A stretch of 64,000 nt of DNA, taken from G965232465 sp965276005. Lineage in GTDB: Bacteria > Pseudomonadota > Alphaproteobacteria > JAQWUY01. Of the stretch, positions 37,067 through 46,539 are shown one piece after another. Under the pieces are notes generated by a model. That model was given only the letters and a program-made list of their open reading frames with translations, was not told where the DNA came from and did not search any database. The position numbers were made by a program, and so were the translations under genes. Each line of letters opens with the position of its first letter. Positions within the stretch are counted from its first letter, which is position 1. The stretch covers positions 1,488,001 through 1,552,000 of the forward strand of contig OZ254962.1 of NCBI GenBank assembly GCA_965276005.1. Reading direction: 5' to 3'.

Positions 37067-38605
37067 TTATGTCCGCCGCATAAACCTATGTATATCATTT
37101 ATGGTTACGGTTTTGCTGACAGCTATAGCCACCGCATAGCTTATTTTGCCGCCTATGATAATAGCCATTAGGAAAAATACTTTATGGGCGGCGTTGTCGA
37201 TAAATATGTGTAGAAACACCGTGTTTAACACCCACAACACCGCCCCCATACAGGTACTGCACAGGACAATTTTTACAATAGGTGTGCGGATATTGGTGCA
37301 GATTGTAATATTTCTGTGGTGTAGAATATACAGCAACGCCGCCACATTACACCAAGCACTGATACTGGTTGCCAGTGCCAAGCCGACAAACGATGCGTAT
37401 GCCATCAGTACCAACGACAAAGCCATATTTATCCCCATACAACAAATGGCAATGCGAACGGGGGTTTTGGTGTCTGAACGGGCGAAATAGGCAGGGGTTA
37501 GGACTTTTATCAACACAAACGCCGGCAACCCTAAGGCAAATGCCCGCAACGCCGCTGCGGTTTTTAGGGTATCAGCGGTGCCAAACGCCCCATAGGCAAA
37601 CAGACCGCTGATAATCGGCACATGCACCGTTGCCAATGCCACAGCCGCCGGCACAGTTAAAAACAACGCAAATACGATAGCCTCAGCCTGAGCCGATTGG
37701 GATTTTTCCATGTCCCCCGCAGCAATTGCCCGGGATAACATGGGGATTAACGCTACGCCTATGGCAATGCCTATCACCCCTAGCGGCAATTGTACCAAGC
37801 GATCGGCATAATACAAAAACGACACGCTGCCGGCTTCCAACATCGTTGCCAAAATGGTACCAATAAAAATATTTAGTTGCAACATGGACGCCCCAAACAC
37901 TACCGGTAACACTTGGCGGAAAAATTGTTTGACTTGTGGGCTAATACGGATTTTATAAGTAAACGGAAATATATTGTAATGCACGCACCCCCACAGCAAT
38001 ATACCCGCCTGTAACACACCGGCAATCGCCACCCCTACCGCCAGCTCATAGCCGCTCAAGGGGATAATGTCGATATACACCAATGCCAACACAGCCATCG
38101 CCACTATGTTTAACACACAAGGGGTAAACGCTGGCAAAGCAAAGCGATCGAAACTGTTTAAGATAGCGGCAAAAAACGAAGTCATCACCATAAACAACAA
38201 ATACGGAAACATCATTTGGGCAAGCCCCACCGTTAACGCAAATTTTTGCGTATCCTGCACATAGCCGCTGGCTTGCACGGTCATAATGTGCGGCATAAGT
38301 AATACCCCTATGGTAACAAAACACAGCATAAAACCCAATATCAGCACCCCCAGTGATTGGGCAAACGACACCGCTGATTTTTTATCGTTTAGCAGCTTAG
38401 AAAATATGGGGACAAACACCGCATTCATTGCCCCTTCGGCAAACAACGCCCGAAACATATTGGGAAAGCGAAACGCCACCACAAACGCATCGGCAATCCC
38501 CCCCGTGCCTACCACAGCCGCAAACAACACATCGCGCCCAAACCCAAATACACGACTGAGCAAAGTAAAACCGGCAATAGTAACAGAGGACTTTAACAAC
38601 GACAT
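37067..38605 (-). CDS. murJ: Lipid II flippase MurJ
   Basis: Polytopic membrane protein of 512 residues in the MviN/MurJ family, which flips lipid II for peptidoglycan synthesis. The N-terminus SVTIAGFTLLSRVFGFGRD, then DAFVVAFRFPNMFRALFAEG and AMNAVFVPIF, is strongly conserved. About 14 membrane segments are visible. The Trm112-like gene lies 16 bases upstream on the same strand. Confidence 0.95.
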   Translation of the reverse strand: MSLLKSSVTIAGFTLLSRVFGFGRDVLFAAVVGTGGIADAFVVAFRFPNMFRALFAEGAMNAVFVPIFSKLLNDKKSAVSFAQSLGVLILGFMLCFVTIGVLLMPHIMTVQASGYVQDTQKFALTVGLAQMMFPYLLFMVMTSFFAAILNSFDRFALPAFTPCVLNIVAMAVLALVYIDIIPLSGYELAVGVAIAGVLQAGILLWGCVHYNIFPFTYKIRISPQVKQFFRQVLPVVFGASMLQLNIFIGTILATMLEAGSVSFLYYADRLVQLPLGVIGIAIGVALIPMLSRAIAAGDMEKSQSAQAEAIVFALFLTVPAAVALATVHVPIISGLFAYGAFGTADTLKTAAALRAFALGLPAFVLIKVLTPAYFARSDTKTPVRIAICCMGINMALSLVLMAYASFVGLALATSISAWCNVAALLYILHHRNITICTNIRTPIVKIVLCSTCMGAVLWVLNTVFLHIFIDNAAHKVFFLMAIIIGGKISYAVAIAVSKTVTINDIHRFMRRT

Positions 38606-38621
38606 GGGGAATCCGGTGTAT

Positions 38622-38801
38622 TTAATCTAATTTACGGGCTTGATCGGTTAATAAAATGGGAATGCCGTCTCGTATGGGAAACGCCAACTTTGCCGATTTT
38701 GAAATCAGTTCGTTATTGTCCGCATCGTATTTTAACGCTGTCTTGGTGAGCGGACACACCAACACACACAATAAGTCTTCACACAATTTGTTTTTACTCA
38801 T
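38622..38801 (-). CDS. Trm112-like/YcaR-family small protein
   Basis: A 59-residue protein of the Trm112/UPF0434 family. The readable pattern is LLCVLVCPLTKTALKYD, then NNELISKSAKLAFPIRDGIP and ILLTDQARKLD. Members are small zinc-ribbon-like proteins with only one of the Cys positions kept in many bacteria, as here (C15). GGGAAAAT precedes the ATG. The start lies between the decarboxylase and murJ genes on the same strand. The role in bacteria is unclear, possibly as a partner of methyltransferases or in envelope metabolism. Confidence 0.85.
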   Translation of the reverse strand: MSKNKLCEDLLCVLVCPLTKTALKYDADNNELISKSAKLAFPIRDGIPILLTDQARKLD

Positions 38802-38829
38802 AGTATTTTCCCTTTATTGTCGATTGTTC

Positions 38830-40023
38830 TCACACAGTGTACCACAGTTTTTGACTGTCGACAAAATAAGTTTTTAACGGCGGAAATCCGTTAAACCACG
38901 CACAGGCATAGCTGTTGGTATATGCCCCTGCGGACAGCACGAACAACATGTCCCCCGATTGTATGTGCGATGGTAAACGGATACTGTTATACAAAATATC
39001 CGCCGTATCACAAGACGGACCCGCTAGCACACAGGCGGTTTTTGGCACGGTTTCGCCGTTTAGTTCGGCGGCGGTAATAATGGTGTATGTGATGGCTTCG
39101 TCTAAGGCTTCAAACAACCCGTTCATAATCCCCGCATCGATATATACCCATAGGTGGGTGGGTTGCCCGGTTTTGTGGGCAACGGTGATAACTTCGGTTT
39201 TTAACACCCCCGCATCGCCCACCAACGACCGCCCCGGCTCCAGTAACAATGTGGGCACATTATCGCCAAACAGCTGGTCGATATACGCCCGTATCGCCGC
39301 CGCATATGTGGCATGGGGAATAATCGGTTTGTCATAGTGGCAACACATCCCCCCGCCCAGATTTATAGTCTGTATCTCGATACCAACGGACTTTGCCCTG
39401 TCGCAAATAGCTTTGACCTGTCGTAAAGCGTCTTGCCATGCGGTAAGGGTCATTTGTTGCGACCCCACATGGATCGATACCCCCACCGCCTGTAGCCCTA
39501 AATCCGTTGCCCTTTGTAACAACGGTACCGCATGGTTTACATCACAGCCAAATTTGCGACTCAGCGGCCATTCCGCCCCGTGACAATCGACCATAACCCG
39601 ACAAAACACCTCAGCATTTGGGGCGTTTTCGGCAATTTTTTGCACTTCATCGACACAATCATAGGCAAATTTCCGTACGCCTTTGTCGTACGCATAGGCG
39701 ATTTCTGAGGCCTTTTTAACCGTGTTGCTGTACGATAATTTGTGCGGGGAAACGCCCAATTTTAATACCCTATCGATTTCGCCAACACTTGCCACATCGA
39801 ATGATGCCCCCAAATCGTGCAAGGCTTGCAAAATCGCTATTTCTGCATTGGCTTTGACAGCATAGTAAATGTCTGTGTTGGGATACAAAACCTGCATATG
39901 TCGATAATTTTTGCGTACCCTATCGAGGTCGATAACCACAAACGGGGTTGGCGTGTCCATATACAAAAAATCCCGCATCACACGGGGCATAGCAGACTGT
40001 AAAGGATGGGACACGGATGGCAT
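38830..40023 (-). CDS. PLP-dependent ornithine/lysine decarboxylase (fold III)
   Basis: Alanine-racemase-fold decarboxylase of 397 residues, the group IV type that makes putrescine (or cadaverine). Motifs in order are YYAVKANA with the PLP-binding Lys57, SIHVGSQ, the phosphate loop NLGGG, the conserved EPGRSLVGDAG and the active-site PSCDTADIL. It follows speD and speE, so ornithine decarboxylase feeding spermidine synthesis is the natural assignment. Lysine specificity cannot be excluded. The chosen ATG overlaps the end of speE closely (stop at 40029); later in-frame ATGs at 39990 and 39978 are possible. Confidence 0.85.
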   Translation of the reverse strand: MPSVSHPLQSAMPRVMRDFLYMDTPTPFVVIDLDRVRKNYRHMQVLYPNTDIYYAVKANAEIAILQALHDLGASFDVASVGEIDRVLKLGVSPHKLSYSNTVKKASEIAYAYDKGVRKFAYDCVDEVQKIAENAPNAEVFCRVMVDCHGAEWPLSRKFGCDVNHAVPLLQRATDLGLQAVGVSIHVGSQQMTLTAWQDALRQVKAICDRAKSVGIEIQTINLGGGMCCHYDKPIIPHATYAAAIRAYIDQLFGDNVPTLLLEPGRSLVGDAGVLKTEVITVAHKTGQPTHLWVYIDAGIMNGLFEALDEAITYTIITAAELNGETVPKTACVLAGPSCDTADILYNSIRLPSHIQSGDMLFVLSAGAYTNSYACAWFNGFPPLKTYFVDSQKLWYTV

Positions 40024-40028
40024 ATACT

Positions 40029-40898
40029 TTAAGCGGTTTGTACTATATCTAAAATAAATTGCGGCAGAGAAAACGCCGCCCGGTGTTCTTCTGGAGTATA
40101 GTACCGCAACCCTGACAACCCCGCATGGTGAAACCGCTTGCGGATAACCTCTACAGGCACCGCCCATGCATCCGTATTATCCGTTGCCCACCCCAAGGTC
40201 ATATAGCCGCCAAAATATGTGGGCACAGCGGTTTTATAAAACCGTACATCTCGAAAGTGCGGGCGTTGGCGGCGGGTGGTTCGGACGATTTCGTCCGCTT
40301 GTAACATCGGTACCCCCTGTTGGGTTACCAGTATCCCGCCGGCGGTTAAAGCCGATTTGCAATGTTTGTAAAAGTTTTCCGTAAACAGCACTTCCCCCGC
40401 CCCGATGGGGTCGGTGGAATCGACAATAATCACATCGTAGGCGTTTGTCGCCTGCTGCACAAATGCGTATCCGTCTGCAAATGTTACCGTAAGACGGGGA
40501 TTGTCGAACGCCCCGTCCGATAGGGTGGGCAGGTGGTGTTTACAAACTGCAGTAACCGATGGGTCTAGTTCTACCATAGTTACCCGAATATGCGGGTATT
40601 TTAACACTTGCCGGGCAATGCCGCCATCGCCGCCGCCAACAATCAATACGGATTGTACAGTGCCATGTGCCAAAATCGGCGTGTGGGTCAACATTTCATG
40701 GTATGCGGCTTCGTCCAGTTCGGTTGTCTGTGTAACCCCGTCCAAAGTCACCATCCGCCCAAACACAGGGTTTTCAATTAGGGTCATGTGCTGAAAATCC
40801 GTATTGTCCTCATATAGCACACGGGCAATACGGTATTGCACCTGTACATCTTTGTGCAGGGTTTCCGTATACCACAGGTCGTTGCTATCCTCACCCAT
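40029..40898 (-). CDS. speE: Spermidine synthase
   Basis: Aminopropyltransferase of 289 residues making spermidine from putrescine and decarboxylated SAM. Motifs are TQTTELDEAAYHEML, the SAM-type VLIVGGGDGGIARQVLKY and the catalytic VDSTDPIGAGEVLFTENFY. It overlaps the end of speD by 8 bases and precedes the decarboxylase gene, so the whole polyamine route is one unit. Confidence 0.95.
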   Translation of the reverse strand: MGEDSNDLWYTETLHKDVQVQYRIARVLYEDNTDFQHMTLIENPVFGRMVTLDGVTQTTELDEAAYHEMLTHTPILAHGTVQSVLIVGGGDGGIARQVLKYPHIRVTMVELDPSVTAVCKHHLPTLSDGAFDNPRLTVTFADGYAFVQQATNAYDVIIVDSTDPIGAGEVLFTENFYKHCKSALTAGGILVTQQGVPMLQADEIVRTTRRQRPHFRDVRFYKTAVPTYFGGYMTLGWATDNTDAWAVPVEVIRKRFHHAGLSGLRYYTPEEHRAAFSLPQFILDIVQTA

Positions 40899-41343
40899 CG
40901 TCTTGCATCCCCCGCTTTAAGTCGTTTAACAGCATACGGTCTGGAGTAAAAGCGTGTTTTAAAATAGGAATCGCTTTTTTTGGCTGGGTATCGCCACACA
41001 TAAATATATCGAGGGCGGCAAAATCCCGCTCAGGCCAAGTGTGAATCGATATATGGGATTCGGACAATACCACCACCCCACTTACCCCCCCATTCGGGGT
41101 AAAGTGATGCACATGTGCATGTAAAATAGTCGCCCCACAGGCAGTAGCACACCTATACAGGGTGGCACGGATAAGGTCGACATCATCCAAACCAGACGCC
41201 CCCCACAAATCGACAGTCAAATGCGTTCCCGCATAGCGGAATCCCGCATCGTCATAGATAAAAAAATCTAAATTTTCATGAGAAACCGACTCCGCCCGCA
41301 CAGCGGCTATCACACTATCTTTTGTGTCTTTTGCCATACGCAT
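40891..41343 (-). CDS. speD: S-adenosylmethionine decarboxylase proenzyme
   Basis: Pyruvoyl-type SAM decarboxylase of 150 residues, the short prokaryotic class. The self-cleavage region SESHISIHTWPE places the pyruvoyl-forming Ser at residue 96. His101 and the Cys of FMCGDT complete the active site. Supplies the aminopropyl donor to SpeE. ATG 41343 is preceded by GGGG at a 6-base distance. An alternative ATG is at 41337. Confidence 0.93.
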   Translation of the reverse strand: MRMAKDTKDSVIAAVRAESVSHENLDFFIYDDAGFRYAGTHLTVDLWGASGLDDVDLIRATLYRCATACGATILHAHVHHFTPNGGVSGVVVLSESHISIHTWPERDFAALDIFMCGDTQPKKAIPILKHAFTPDRMLLNDLKRGMQDDG

Positions 41344-41414
41344 AAAAAACCCCGCCCTCTATAAGGTGTTTTCCATAATATTACTGCTTAATTTTTGCTT
41401 TGTAGGTTGCATCG

Positions 41415-41545
41415 TGAGTCTGAGGGGCTTCGCCCCTCGCTCGTACAATGTGGATTTTACCGTGTTAACGCACGACAAAATACCACACTCGCTCACCCCG
41501 GCTCTGCACCACATCGGGCTATCGCCCTCAGCGGTTGCAACCGCT
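41415..41545 (+). repeat. Palindromic intergenic element, copy A
   Basis: About 131 bases, diverged member of the family found at 47627, 62924 and 63054. Hairpins in order: GAGGGGC-TTC-GCCCCTC, a long nested stem with TGTGG/CCACA and ATTTT/AAAAT, GGGC-TATC-GCCC, and AGCGGTTGCAACCGCT. It fills much of the 313-base gap between speD and the glycosyltransferase gene. I see nothing else there. Confidence 0.8.
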
Positions 41546-41656
41546 GTTGTACACCCCATCACATAAAAGTAGACAGAATATAGGGTAAAATAGGAATTGC
41601 TGCAAGCGTTTTTTTTACATGTGCTTTTTTGTCGGCTTTATGATACATATACCAGC

Positions 41657-42430
41657 ATGGATATACACATTTACATAGTGAACTTGCACCGTTCGAACCA
41701 CCGTCGAGATTTTATGGCACAGCAGCTGGCACCGCTTGGCATGCCCTATACTTTTGTCGATGCCATCGATGGCAAACATACTCTCTTATCTGATTTTCCC
41801 ACCTACAACAGTGCGTTGCGAATCAAAAAATACGGGCGGGATTTAAAAAATACCGAAGTTGCCACCACCCTATCCCACCTAAAAGCCTTACAGCAGGCAC
41901 AACAGGACATGCACAAGTACAAAAATACTTGGGCGGTTATACTGGAAGACGATATTACCTTGTTGCCGCCATTTTTATCCGCTTTACAAACCTTGCAAAC
42001 ATATCCACAAACGGTGCATTGTGTACGGCTGTATGAACGCATTAAGGATACGCACAACCATCTGGATTGTATGGACACCCACCCCACATTTACGCTGCGG
42101 CGCAGCACCTATACAAACTGGGGCGGGGCGTTGGCGTATGCGGTGCGACCGCATGCCATCGACATATATATACAGAAAAATCAAACCATTTTGCACATTG
42201 CCGATAAAATGCTGTTTGCTATCCCCCATCACGGGTTGCGGATATATCGGCAAACCCCCCGATCCGTGCGTATCACCGATGATATTGACAGCGACATAGG
42301 ATACCACCGCCCCCATATATACAAAGGCATTGGCAACAACATAACCCGATTGACCTTTCGCATGCGGGAAGGATGTCAAAGATGGTGGTATATTCTGACC
42401 CATATCAACGAATATTTGTCAAGGTATTGA
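41657..42430 (+). CDS. Glycosyltransferase family 25 (LPS type)
   Basis: Glycosyltransferase of 257 residues resembling LPS/LOS galactosyltransferases of family 25. It opens with HIYIVNLHRSNHRRDFM, has FVDAIDG, LSHLKALQQ and the acidic metal-binding VILEDDITLL, then GGALAYAVRPHAI. It lacks membrane segments, as expected for a cytoplasmic enzyme. ATG 41657 was chosen because the family N-terminus begins there; no strong ribosome site is seen. The last bases overlap the -35 of the MarR promoter. Confidence 0.85.
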   Translation: MDIHIYIVNLHRSNHRRDFMAQQLAPLGMPYTFVDAIDGKHTLLSDFPTYNSALRIKKYGRDLKNTEVATTLSHLKALQQAQQDMHKYKNTWAVILEDDITLLPPFLSALQTLQTYPQTVHCVRLYERIKDTHNHLDCMDTHPTFTLRRSTYTNWGGALAYAVRPHAIDIYIQKNQTILHIADKMLFAIPHHGLRIYRQTPRSVRITDDIDSDIGYHRPHIYKGIGNNITRLTFRMREGCQRWWYILTHINEYLSRY

Positions 42431-42454
42431 CATTTTACCTTTGTTGTGTATACT
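42427..42454 (+). promoter_or_regulatory. Promoter and possible operator of MarR-type gene
   Basis: TTGACA at 42427-42432 and TATACT at 42449-42454 with a 16-base spacer. Flanking inverted pieces TGTAT/ATACA and TTGTTG/CAACAA surround the -10, which would suit autorepression by the MarR-type product. Confidence 0.55.
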
Positions 42455-42483
42455 GCCCATACAATGGCAACAAAATATGGCAT

Positions 42484-42930
42484 ATGGATATGTACACCGA
42501 TATACAACGCATTCAAGACATGAAACGGGTTTTAATTGCCCTTGGGCGTACCAATGGCATTATTAACAAGCATTCCCGGGCATTATCCCGCAACGAAATA
42601 TCCCCCGCCCGGTTACAGATGTTATCGGCGATTGCCCATTTTTCTGCCCCTACCATATCGTTTATTGCCCGCTCGATAAAATCCAGTCGCCAAAATGTGT
42701 CTGTGTTGGTGAACGGTATGGTACGGGATAACTTGGTGGTGATGGTCGACAACCCGAATCACAAAAAATCCCGTATTTTACGCCTTACCGAAGAGGGCAA
42801 ACGCCTGCTAGATGCTATTTCCAGCCGCCGGGATATACTGTGCCATACCATCAGTGAAGGCATCCATTCCGAAGATTTACAAACCACCATCAAGGTACTC
42901 AACCACATTTGTAAAGTGATGGAAAAATGA
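42484..42930 (+). CDS. MarR-family transcriptional regulator
   Basis: Winged-helix regulator of 148 residues. After an N-terminal dimer helix comes the DNA-binding core: RLQMLSAIAHFSAPTISFIA, then SSRQNVSVLVNGMVRDNLVV and the wing VDNPNHKKSRILRLTEEG. The signal and targets are unknown. It overlaps cysQ by 4 bases (ATGA), so both are expressed from one promoter. A start at 42490 is possible too. Confidence 0.82.
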   Translation: MDMYTDIQRIQDMKRVLIALGRTNGIINKHSRALSRNEISPARLQMLSAIAHFSAPTISFIARSIKSSRQNVSVLVNGMVRDNLVVMVDNPNHKKSRILRLTEEGKRLLDAISSRRDILCHTISEGIHSEDLQTTIKVLNHICKVMEK

Positions 42931-43814
42931 CAATCACAGGACAATTTTTAACCCATATGGCGGATAAAATATCGCCGTTTATTGCCGATTTAGGGGCGAA
43001 AGTATTGCACATTTACAACGGCGATTTTGATATTCACCTAAAACCCGACAATTCCCCTTTTACCATCGCCGACACTCTAACAGAACAAAAAATAGTGGCA
43101 TTTTTACGGCACCACACCCCCCACATCCCCATATACGCCGAAGAATCGTTTACCCATTTTCCCGCCCAAATGCCTACAACTTTTTGGCTGGTAGACCCCA
43201 TCGATGGCACCAAGGGTTTTATCAAACGCAACAACATATTCACCCTTAACATCGGACTTATCCACAGGCGACAGCCGGTATTTGGAGTTGTCCACGACCC
43301 ACAAAATACCCATACATTTATCGGCTTTGCTCTAAACGAAAATGACCTTAAAAACAAGCGAAAACCACCCGTATCAATCACACCATCGCCCCTGCCCAAC
43401 ACCATCGATGAATCGTATACAAAAGACATATACACAGCTTTATCCACAGATTTACCCACCCCCCTATGGGGGGCGTATAAAAACAACACCCGCATCCAGT
43501 GTAGCCCCATCACACAGCCCTTAACCATTGCCACCAATGCGGATACCACCGCACAACCGATAGCATCATTTTTACAGCCATATATCATCGATACGGTACT
43601 GGCGTATACTTCCAGCATTAAAATATGTATGGTGGCAAGCGGCGAAGCCGACATGTACCCCAGATGGGGACGGTGTTACGAATGGGACACAGCGGCAGGC
43701 GATGCCGTACTCAGAGGGGCGGGGGGCACCACTTGCGACATGCAGGGCACCCCGTTATTATATGGCAAACCCAAGTTGCTAAACACAGCGTTTTTATGTT
43801 TGGGGCGGTTATAA
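42927..43814 (+). CDS. cysQ: 3'(2'),5'-bisphosphate nucleotidase CysQ
   Basis: Inositol-monophosphatase-fold enzyme of 295 residues that removes the 3'-phosphate of PAP-type nucleotides. It shows SPFTIADTLTE, the metal-binding WLVDPIDGTKGF (motif DPIDGT) and the C-terminal EWDTAAGDAVLRGAGG. A middle insertion around residues 150-200 is low in similarity. With an APS-type CysH downstream, little PAP would arise from sulfate assimilation, so other PAP sources or related substrates are possible. It ends convergently with metF, overlapping by 6 bases. Confidence 0.88.
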   Translation: MTITGQFLTHMADKISPFIADLGAKVLHIYNGDFDIHLKPDNSPFTIADTLTEQKIVAFLRHHTPHIPIYAEESFTHFPAQMPTTFWLVDPIDGTKGFIKRNNIFTLNIGLIHRRQPVFGVVHDPQNTHTFIGFALNENDLKNKRKPPVSITPSPLPNTIDESYTKDIYTALSTDLPTPLWGAYKNNTRIQCSPITQPLTIATNADTTAQPIASFLQPYIIDTVLAYTSSIKICMVASGEADMYPRWGRCYEWDTAAGDAVLRGAGGTTCDMQGTPLLYGKPKLLNTAFLCLGRL

Positions 43815-44672
43815 CACGCTTTTTACTTTTAAATCCAACAACGCATCGACCACTATCGAGGAACTGTTTAGACTGTACAAATGCAGTCCATCTACTTGGT
43901 TTTCAATAAGCCGTTCACACAAAGACGCACACAGTTCGACAGATTTTTCATAATGATCGGCACTGCCTTCTGTATAACCGACAAAATGATCGACCACCCA
44001 ATTTGGCACGGACGCCCCACAGCGATTCGAAAAACTTTGTAATTTTTGGACACTGGCAACCGGCAAAATCCCCGCTATCACAGGTACAGCTATACCCGCC
44101 GCTATAACCTTGTCCCGGTATCGCAAAAATTGCTCGATGTCAAAAAAGTATTGGGTGATGATTCTGTCTGCACCCGCATCGACTTTGCGTTTTAAGTTGT
44201 CGATATCTGCCTGTGGGTGCGGGGAATCTGGGTGGTATTCTGGGTATCCAGCAACACTTATATCCGTATTGCCAAGCCCCCTAATATAAGCGGTCAAATC
44301 GGTAGCATTGGTGTATCCGTCCGCATGCGGTATATACGCCCCGCCATTTGGCACATCGCCCCTAAGCGGTAAAAACCGCCGAACCCCCAATTTTTGCCAG
44401 CGGGCAATCACCTTGTTCACATGGGATCTCGACGCATTTACACAGGTGATATGACAACACAACCGATCGACCGCTACCATGCCATCGCTAATGATATGCT
44501 GTAACAAATAATCGTTCATCTCCTGCGTACTGCCGCCGGCACCATAGGTAATCGAGATGTACTCTGGATTAAAAAACATCAACCGCCGTGCCAACATGAC
44601 AACCCGCCCGTTGTCTTTGGCTGTCTTGGCGGGAAACAGTTCAAAACTCAAGGGTGTTTTATCGGTAAACAT
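43809..44672 (-). CDS. metF: 5,10-methylenetetrahydrofolate reductase
   Basis: Flavoenzyme of 287 residues reducing methylene-THF to methyl-THF for methionine synthesis. Motifs are SFELFPAKT, YISITYGAGGST, HITCVNAS, LPLRGDVPNGG, ITQYFFDIEQFLRYRD and VPVIAGILPV, in family order. ATG 44672 has TAAGG 8 bases upstream. It is transcribed away from cbiX through a 119-base AT-rich divergent gap. Confidence 0.95.
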   Translation of the reverse strand: MFTDKTPLSFELFPAKTAKDNGRVVMLARRLMFFNPEYISITYGAGGSTQEMNDYLLQHIISDGMVAVDRLCCHITCVNASRSHVNKVIARWQKLGVRRFLPLRGDVPNGGAYIPHADGYTNATDLTAYIRGLGNTDISVAGYPEYHPDSPHPQADIDNLKRKVDAGADRIITQYFFDIEQFLRYRDKVIAAGIAVPVIAGILPVASVQKLQSFSNRCGASVPNWVVDHFVGYTEGSADHYEKSVELCASLCERLIENQVDGLHLYSLNSSSIVVDALLDLKVKSVL

Positions 44673-44800
44673 GTTTATCACCTTAATACATGTAATATGT
44701 ATACATTAAAAAAATCCATATTAACCATAAAACCCCTTGTATAGTCAATCAAAAAACATTAGTATCGTACATTATTTACAACACACAGAGGACATAACAT

Positions 44801-45898
44801 ATGACAAAAAAATGTGGCGTAATCGTATGCGGACACGGCAGTCGGGATAAGGAAGCCAGCGAAGAATTTGCACTGGTGGCACGGGGGTTACGCCAGCGAT
44901 TCCCCCATATGCCCATCGAATACGGATTTTTGGAGTACGCTGCCCCTAACATTCATATGGGGCTGGAAAAATTGCTGGCACAGGGGGTGGCACATATTTA
45001 CGCTATCCCGGGGATGTTGCTAGCGGCGACACATGCGAAAGACGATATTCCATCGGTGCTGACCTCATTTACACAAAAACACCCCAATGTGACTATTGAA
45101 TATGGCGAAGAACTAGGGGTCAATGACCGTATGATCGATGCTATCGTTGCCAAAATCACCGACAGGTTACCCGCACACAGCCCAAATCACCACGATACTC
45201 TGTTGGTGGTGATTGGACGGGGCACATCGGATGCGTACGCCAACGGCGATGTGGCAAAAATTACCCGTATTGTCAACGAACGCATGGGCTTTGGCTGGGG
45301 GGCTTGTGTGTACAGCGGGGTTACTTATCCGTCCGTTGGTGTGGGGTTGGAAATGCTGACAAAACTAGGCTTTAAACGGATGGTCATCGTACCGTACTTT
45401 TTGTTTACCGGGCGGTTGGTAAAGCGGGTGACCAACTATGTCGATGAAGTGGCAGAAAAATACCCCCATATCACCTTTATACAAACCCCATATCTCAAAG
45501 ACCATCCAAAAGTTATCGACATGTTTGCCGCACGAATCACAGAGTTAATGGACAATACCCCCAAGCCACAAGGCTTAATGGCGGATTTTAAACACCGCTT
45601 GGCACAGGGCGAAGTCGACATACACCACCACCACGCCGAATACCAACCCACACTAGACGAAACCGATGACGCATACGGACATTTACACGATGCAAATGGC
45701 AACCACATCGACACAGAGGGCAATATTATAGACGGTGGACACCACCCCCATCACGGACATTGCCACGCCCCGTATAAACACATCGACCATCCACTGGGGC
45801 CTAGAACTATGATAGGCACCAAAAACTGTTGTTGCTTTATGGGACAGTTCCCACAACACATCATAGACGAAGAAATGGCAAAGCAACAACAAAATTAA
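44801..45898 (+). CDS. cbiX: Sirohydrochlorin cobaltochelatase, long CbiX with His-rich tail
   Basis: Class II chelatase of 365 residues with two CbiX-type halves: GVIVCGHGSRDKEASEEF (His near residue 12) and LLVVIGRGTSDAYAN, then VIVPYFLFTGRLVKRV. Residues about 295-335 form a His-rich segment (IHHHHAEYQ, GGHHPHHGHCHAPYKHID) and a NCCC cluster follows near 350. Long CbiX proteins carry such tails, thought to bind metal or an Fe-S cluster. Inserts Co (or Fe) into sirohydrochlorin. Fits with cobO and cobN at the end of the window. GAGG lies upstream of the ATG. Confidence 0.9.
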   Translation: MTKKCGVIVCGHGSRDKEASEEFALVARGLRQRFPHMPIEYGFLEYAAPNIHMGLEKLLAQGVAHIYAIPGMLLAATHAKDDIPSVLTSFTQKHPNVTIEYGEELGVNDRMIDAIVAKITDRLPAHSPNHHDTLLVVIGRGTSDAYANGDVAKITRIVNERMGFGWGACVYSGVTYPSVGVGLEMLTKLGFKRMVIVPYFLFTGRLVKRVTNYVDEVAEKYPHITFIQTPYLKDHPKVIDMFAARITELMDNTPKPQGLMADFKHRLAQGEVDIHHHHAEYQPTLDETDDAYGHLHDANGNHIDTEGNIIDGGHHPHHGHCHAPYKHIDHPLGPRTMIGTKNCCCFMGQFPQHIIDEEMAKQQQN

Positions 45899-45921
45899 CC
45901 CAAACACAAGAGAGTTTTCCC

Positions 45922-46539
45922 ATGCACAGCACATACAAAAAATTGCTTATTTATATCGGCACTTCCGTATTTATATCCGTGTATTTTTATTTCAATGTGG
46001 ATATACCCCTAAACGATTATGTCATTGCCCACCGTTCGCAATCTGTGGCGACTGTATTCTACTACATCACCCTTTTGGGCGATGCTAAATATTCATATCC
46101 AGTAATTGTCATATTGTTTGTCGTTGGCTTTTTTGTACACAAACCCGCTTTCAAATGGAAAACCAGATTCGCCTTTTACAGTATGCTAGGGGCGTCCGTA
46201 TTTGTCAATATAGGCAAATTCACCATCGGCAGATCCCGTCCCAAGTTGTGGATATATGAAGGCAAAACCGCCTTTAACCCGTTTCCGCTAGGCAACACAT
46301 ACGATTACGCCTCGATGCCCTCAGGACATACGCAAGTATCGTTCACCGTTGCTCTGATACTCTGTATACTATTTCCCAAATACAGATACCTATTTGTCTT
46401 CATCGCTATAATAATCGGTTTCAGCCGGGTCATGGTATCTGCCCACTGGTTAAGCGATGTGGTCATGGGGGCGGTTTTTGGCAGCGTAGTGCCGATTCTT
46501 ATATACCACCATTTTTACAAACACAAACTGCACTCATAG
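45922..46539 (+). CDS. PAP2-family membrane phosphatase
   Basis: Polytopic inner-membrane protein of 205 residues with the three PAP2 motifs: KFTIGRSRP, MPSGHTQ and SRVMVSAHWLSD. About five to six membrane segments surround them. Family members remove phosphate from phosphatidic acid, undecaprenyl pyrophosphate or lipid A. The exact lipid substrate is not clear. It lies 23 bases after cbiX, but no functional link is evident. ATG 45922 is preceded by AGAGAG. Confidence 0.88.
   Translation: MHSTYKKLLIYIGTSVFISVYFYFNVDIPLNDYVIAHRSQSVATVFYYITLLGDAKYSYPVIVILFVVGFFVHKPAFKWKTRFAFYSMLGASVFVNIGKFTIGRSRPKLWIYEGKTAFNPFPLGNTYDYASMPSGHTQVSFTVALILCILFPKYRYLFVFIAIIIGFSRVMVSAHWLSDVVMGAVFGSVVPILIYHHFYKHKLHS

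Noticed and set aside
36823..37083. Hydrophobic frame on the plus strand between ilvB and murJ
   Set aside because: Begins inside ilvB antisense and runs through an AT-rich promoter region; no ribosome site or family match.
41359..41583. Small frames in the speD-glycosyltransferase gap that resemble frames at 47591 and 62797
   Set aside because: Their similarity comes from the palindromic intergenic element, not from a conserved protein.
44673..44800. Cobalamin riboswitch upstream of cbiX
   Set aside because: The gap is only about 120 bases, AT-rich, and I see no B12-box-like core.
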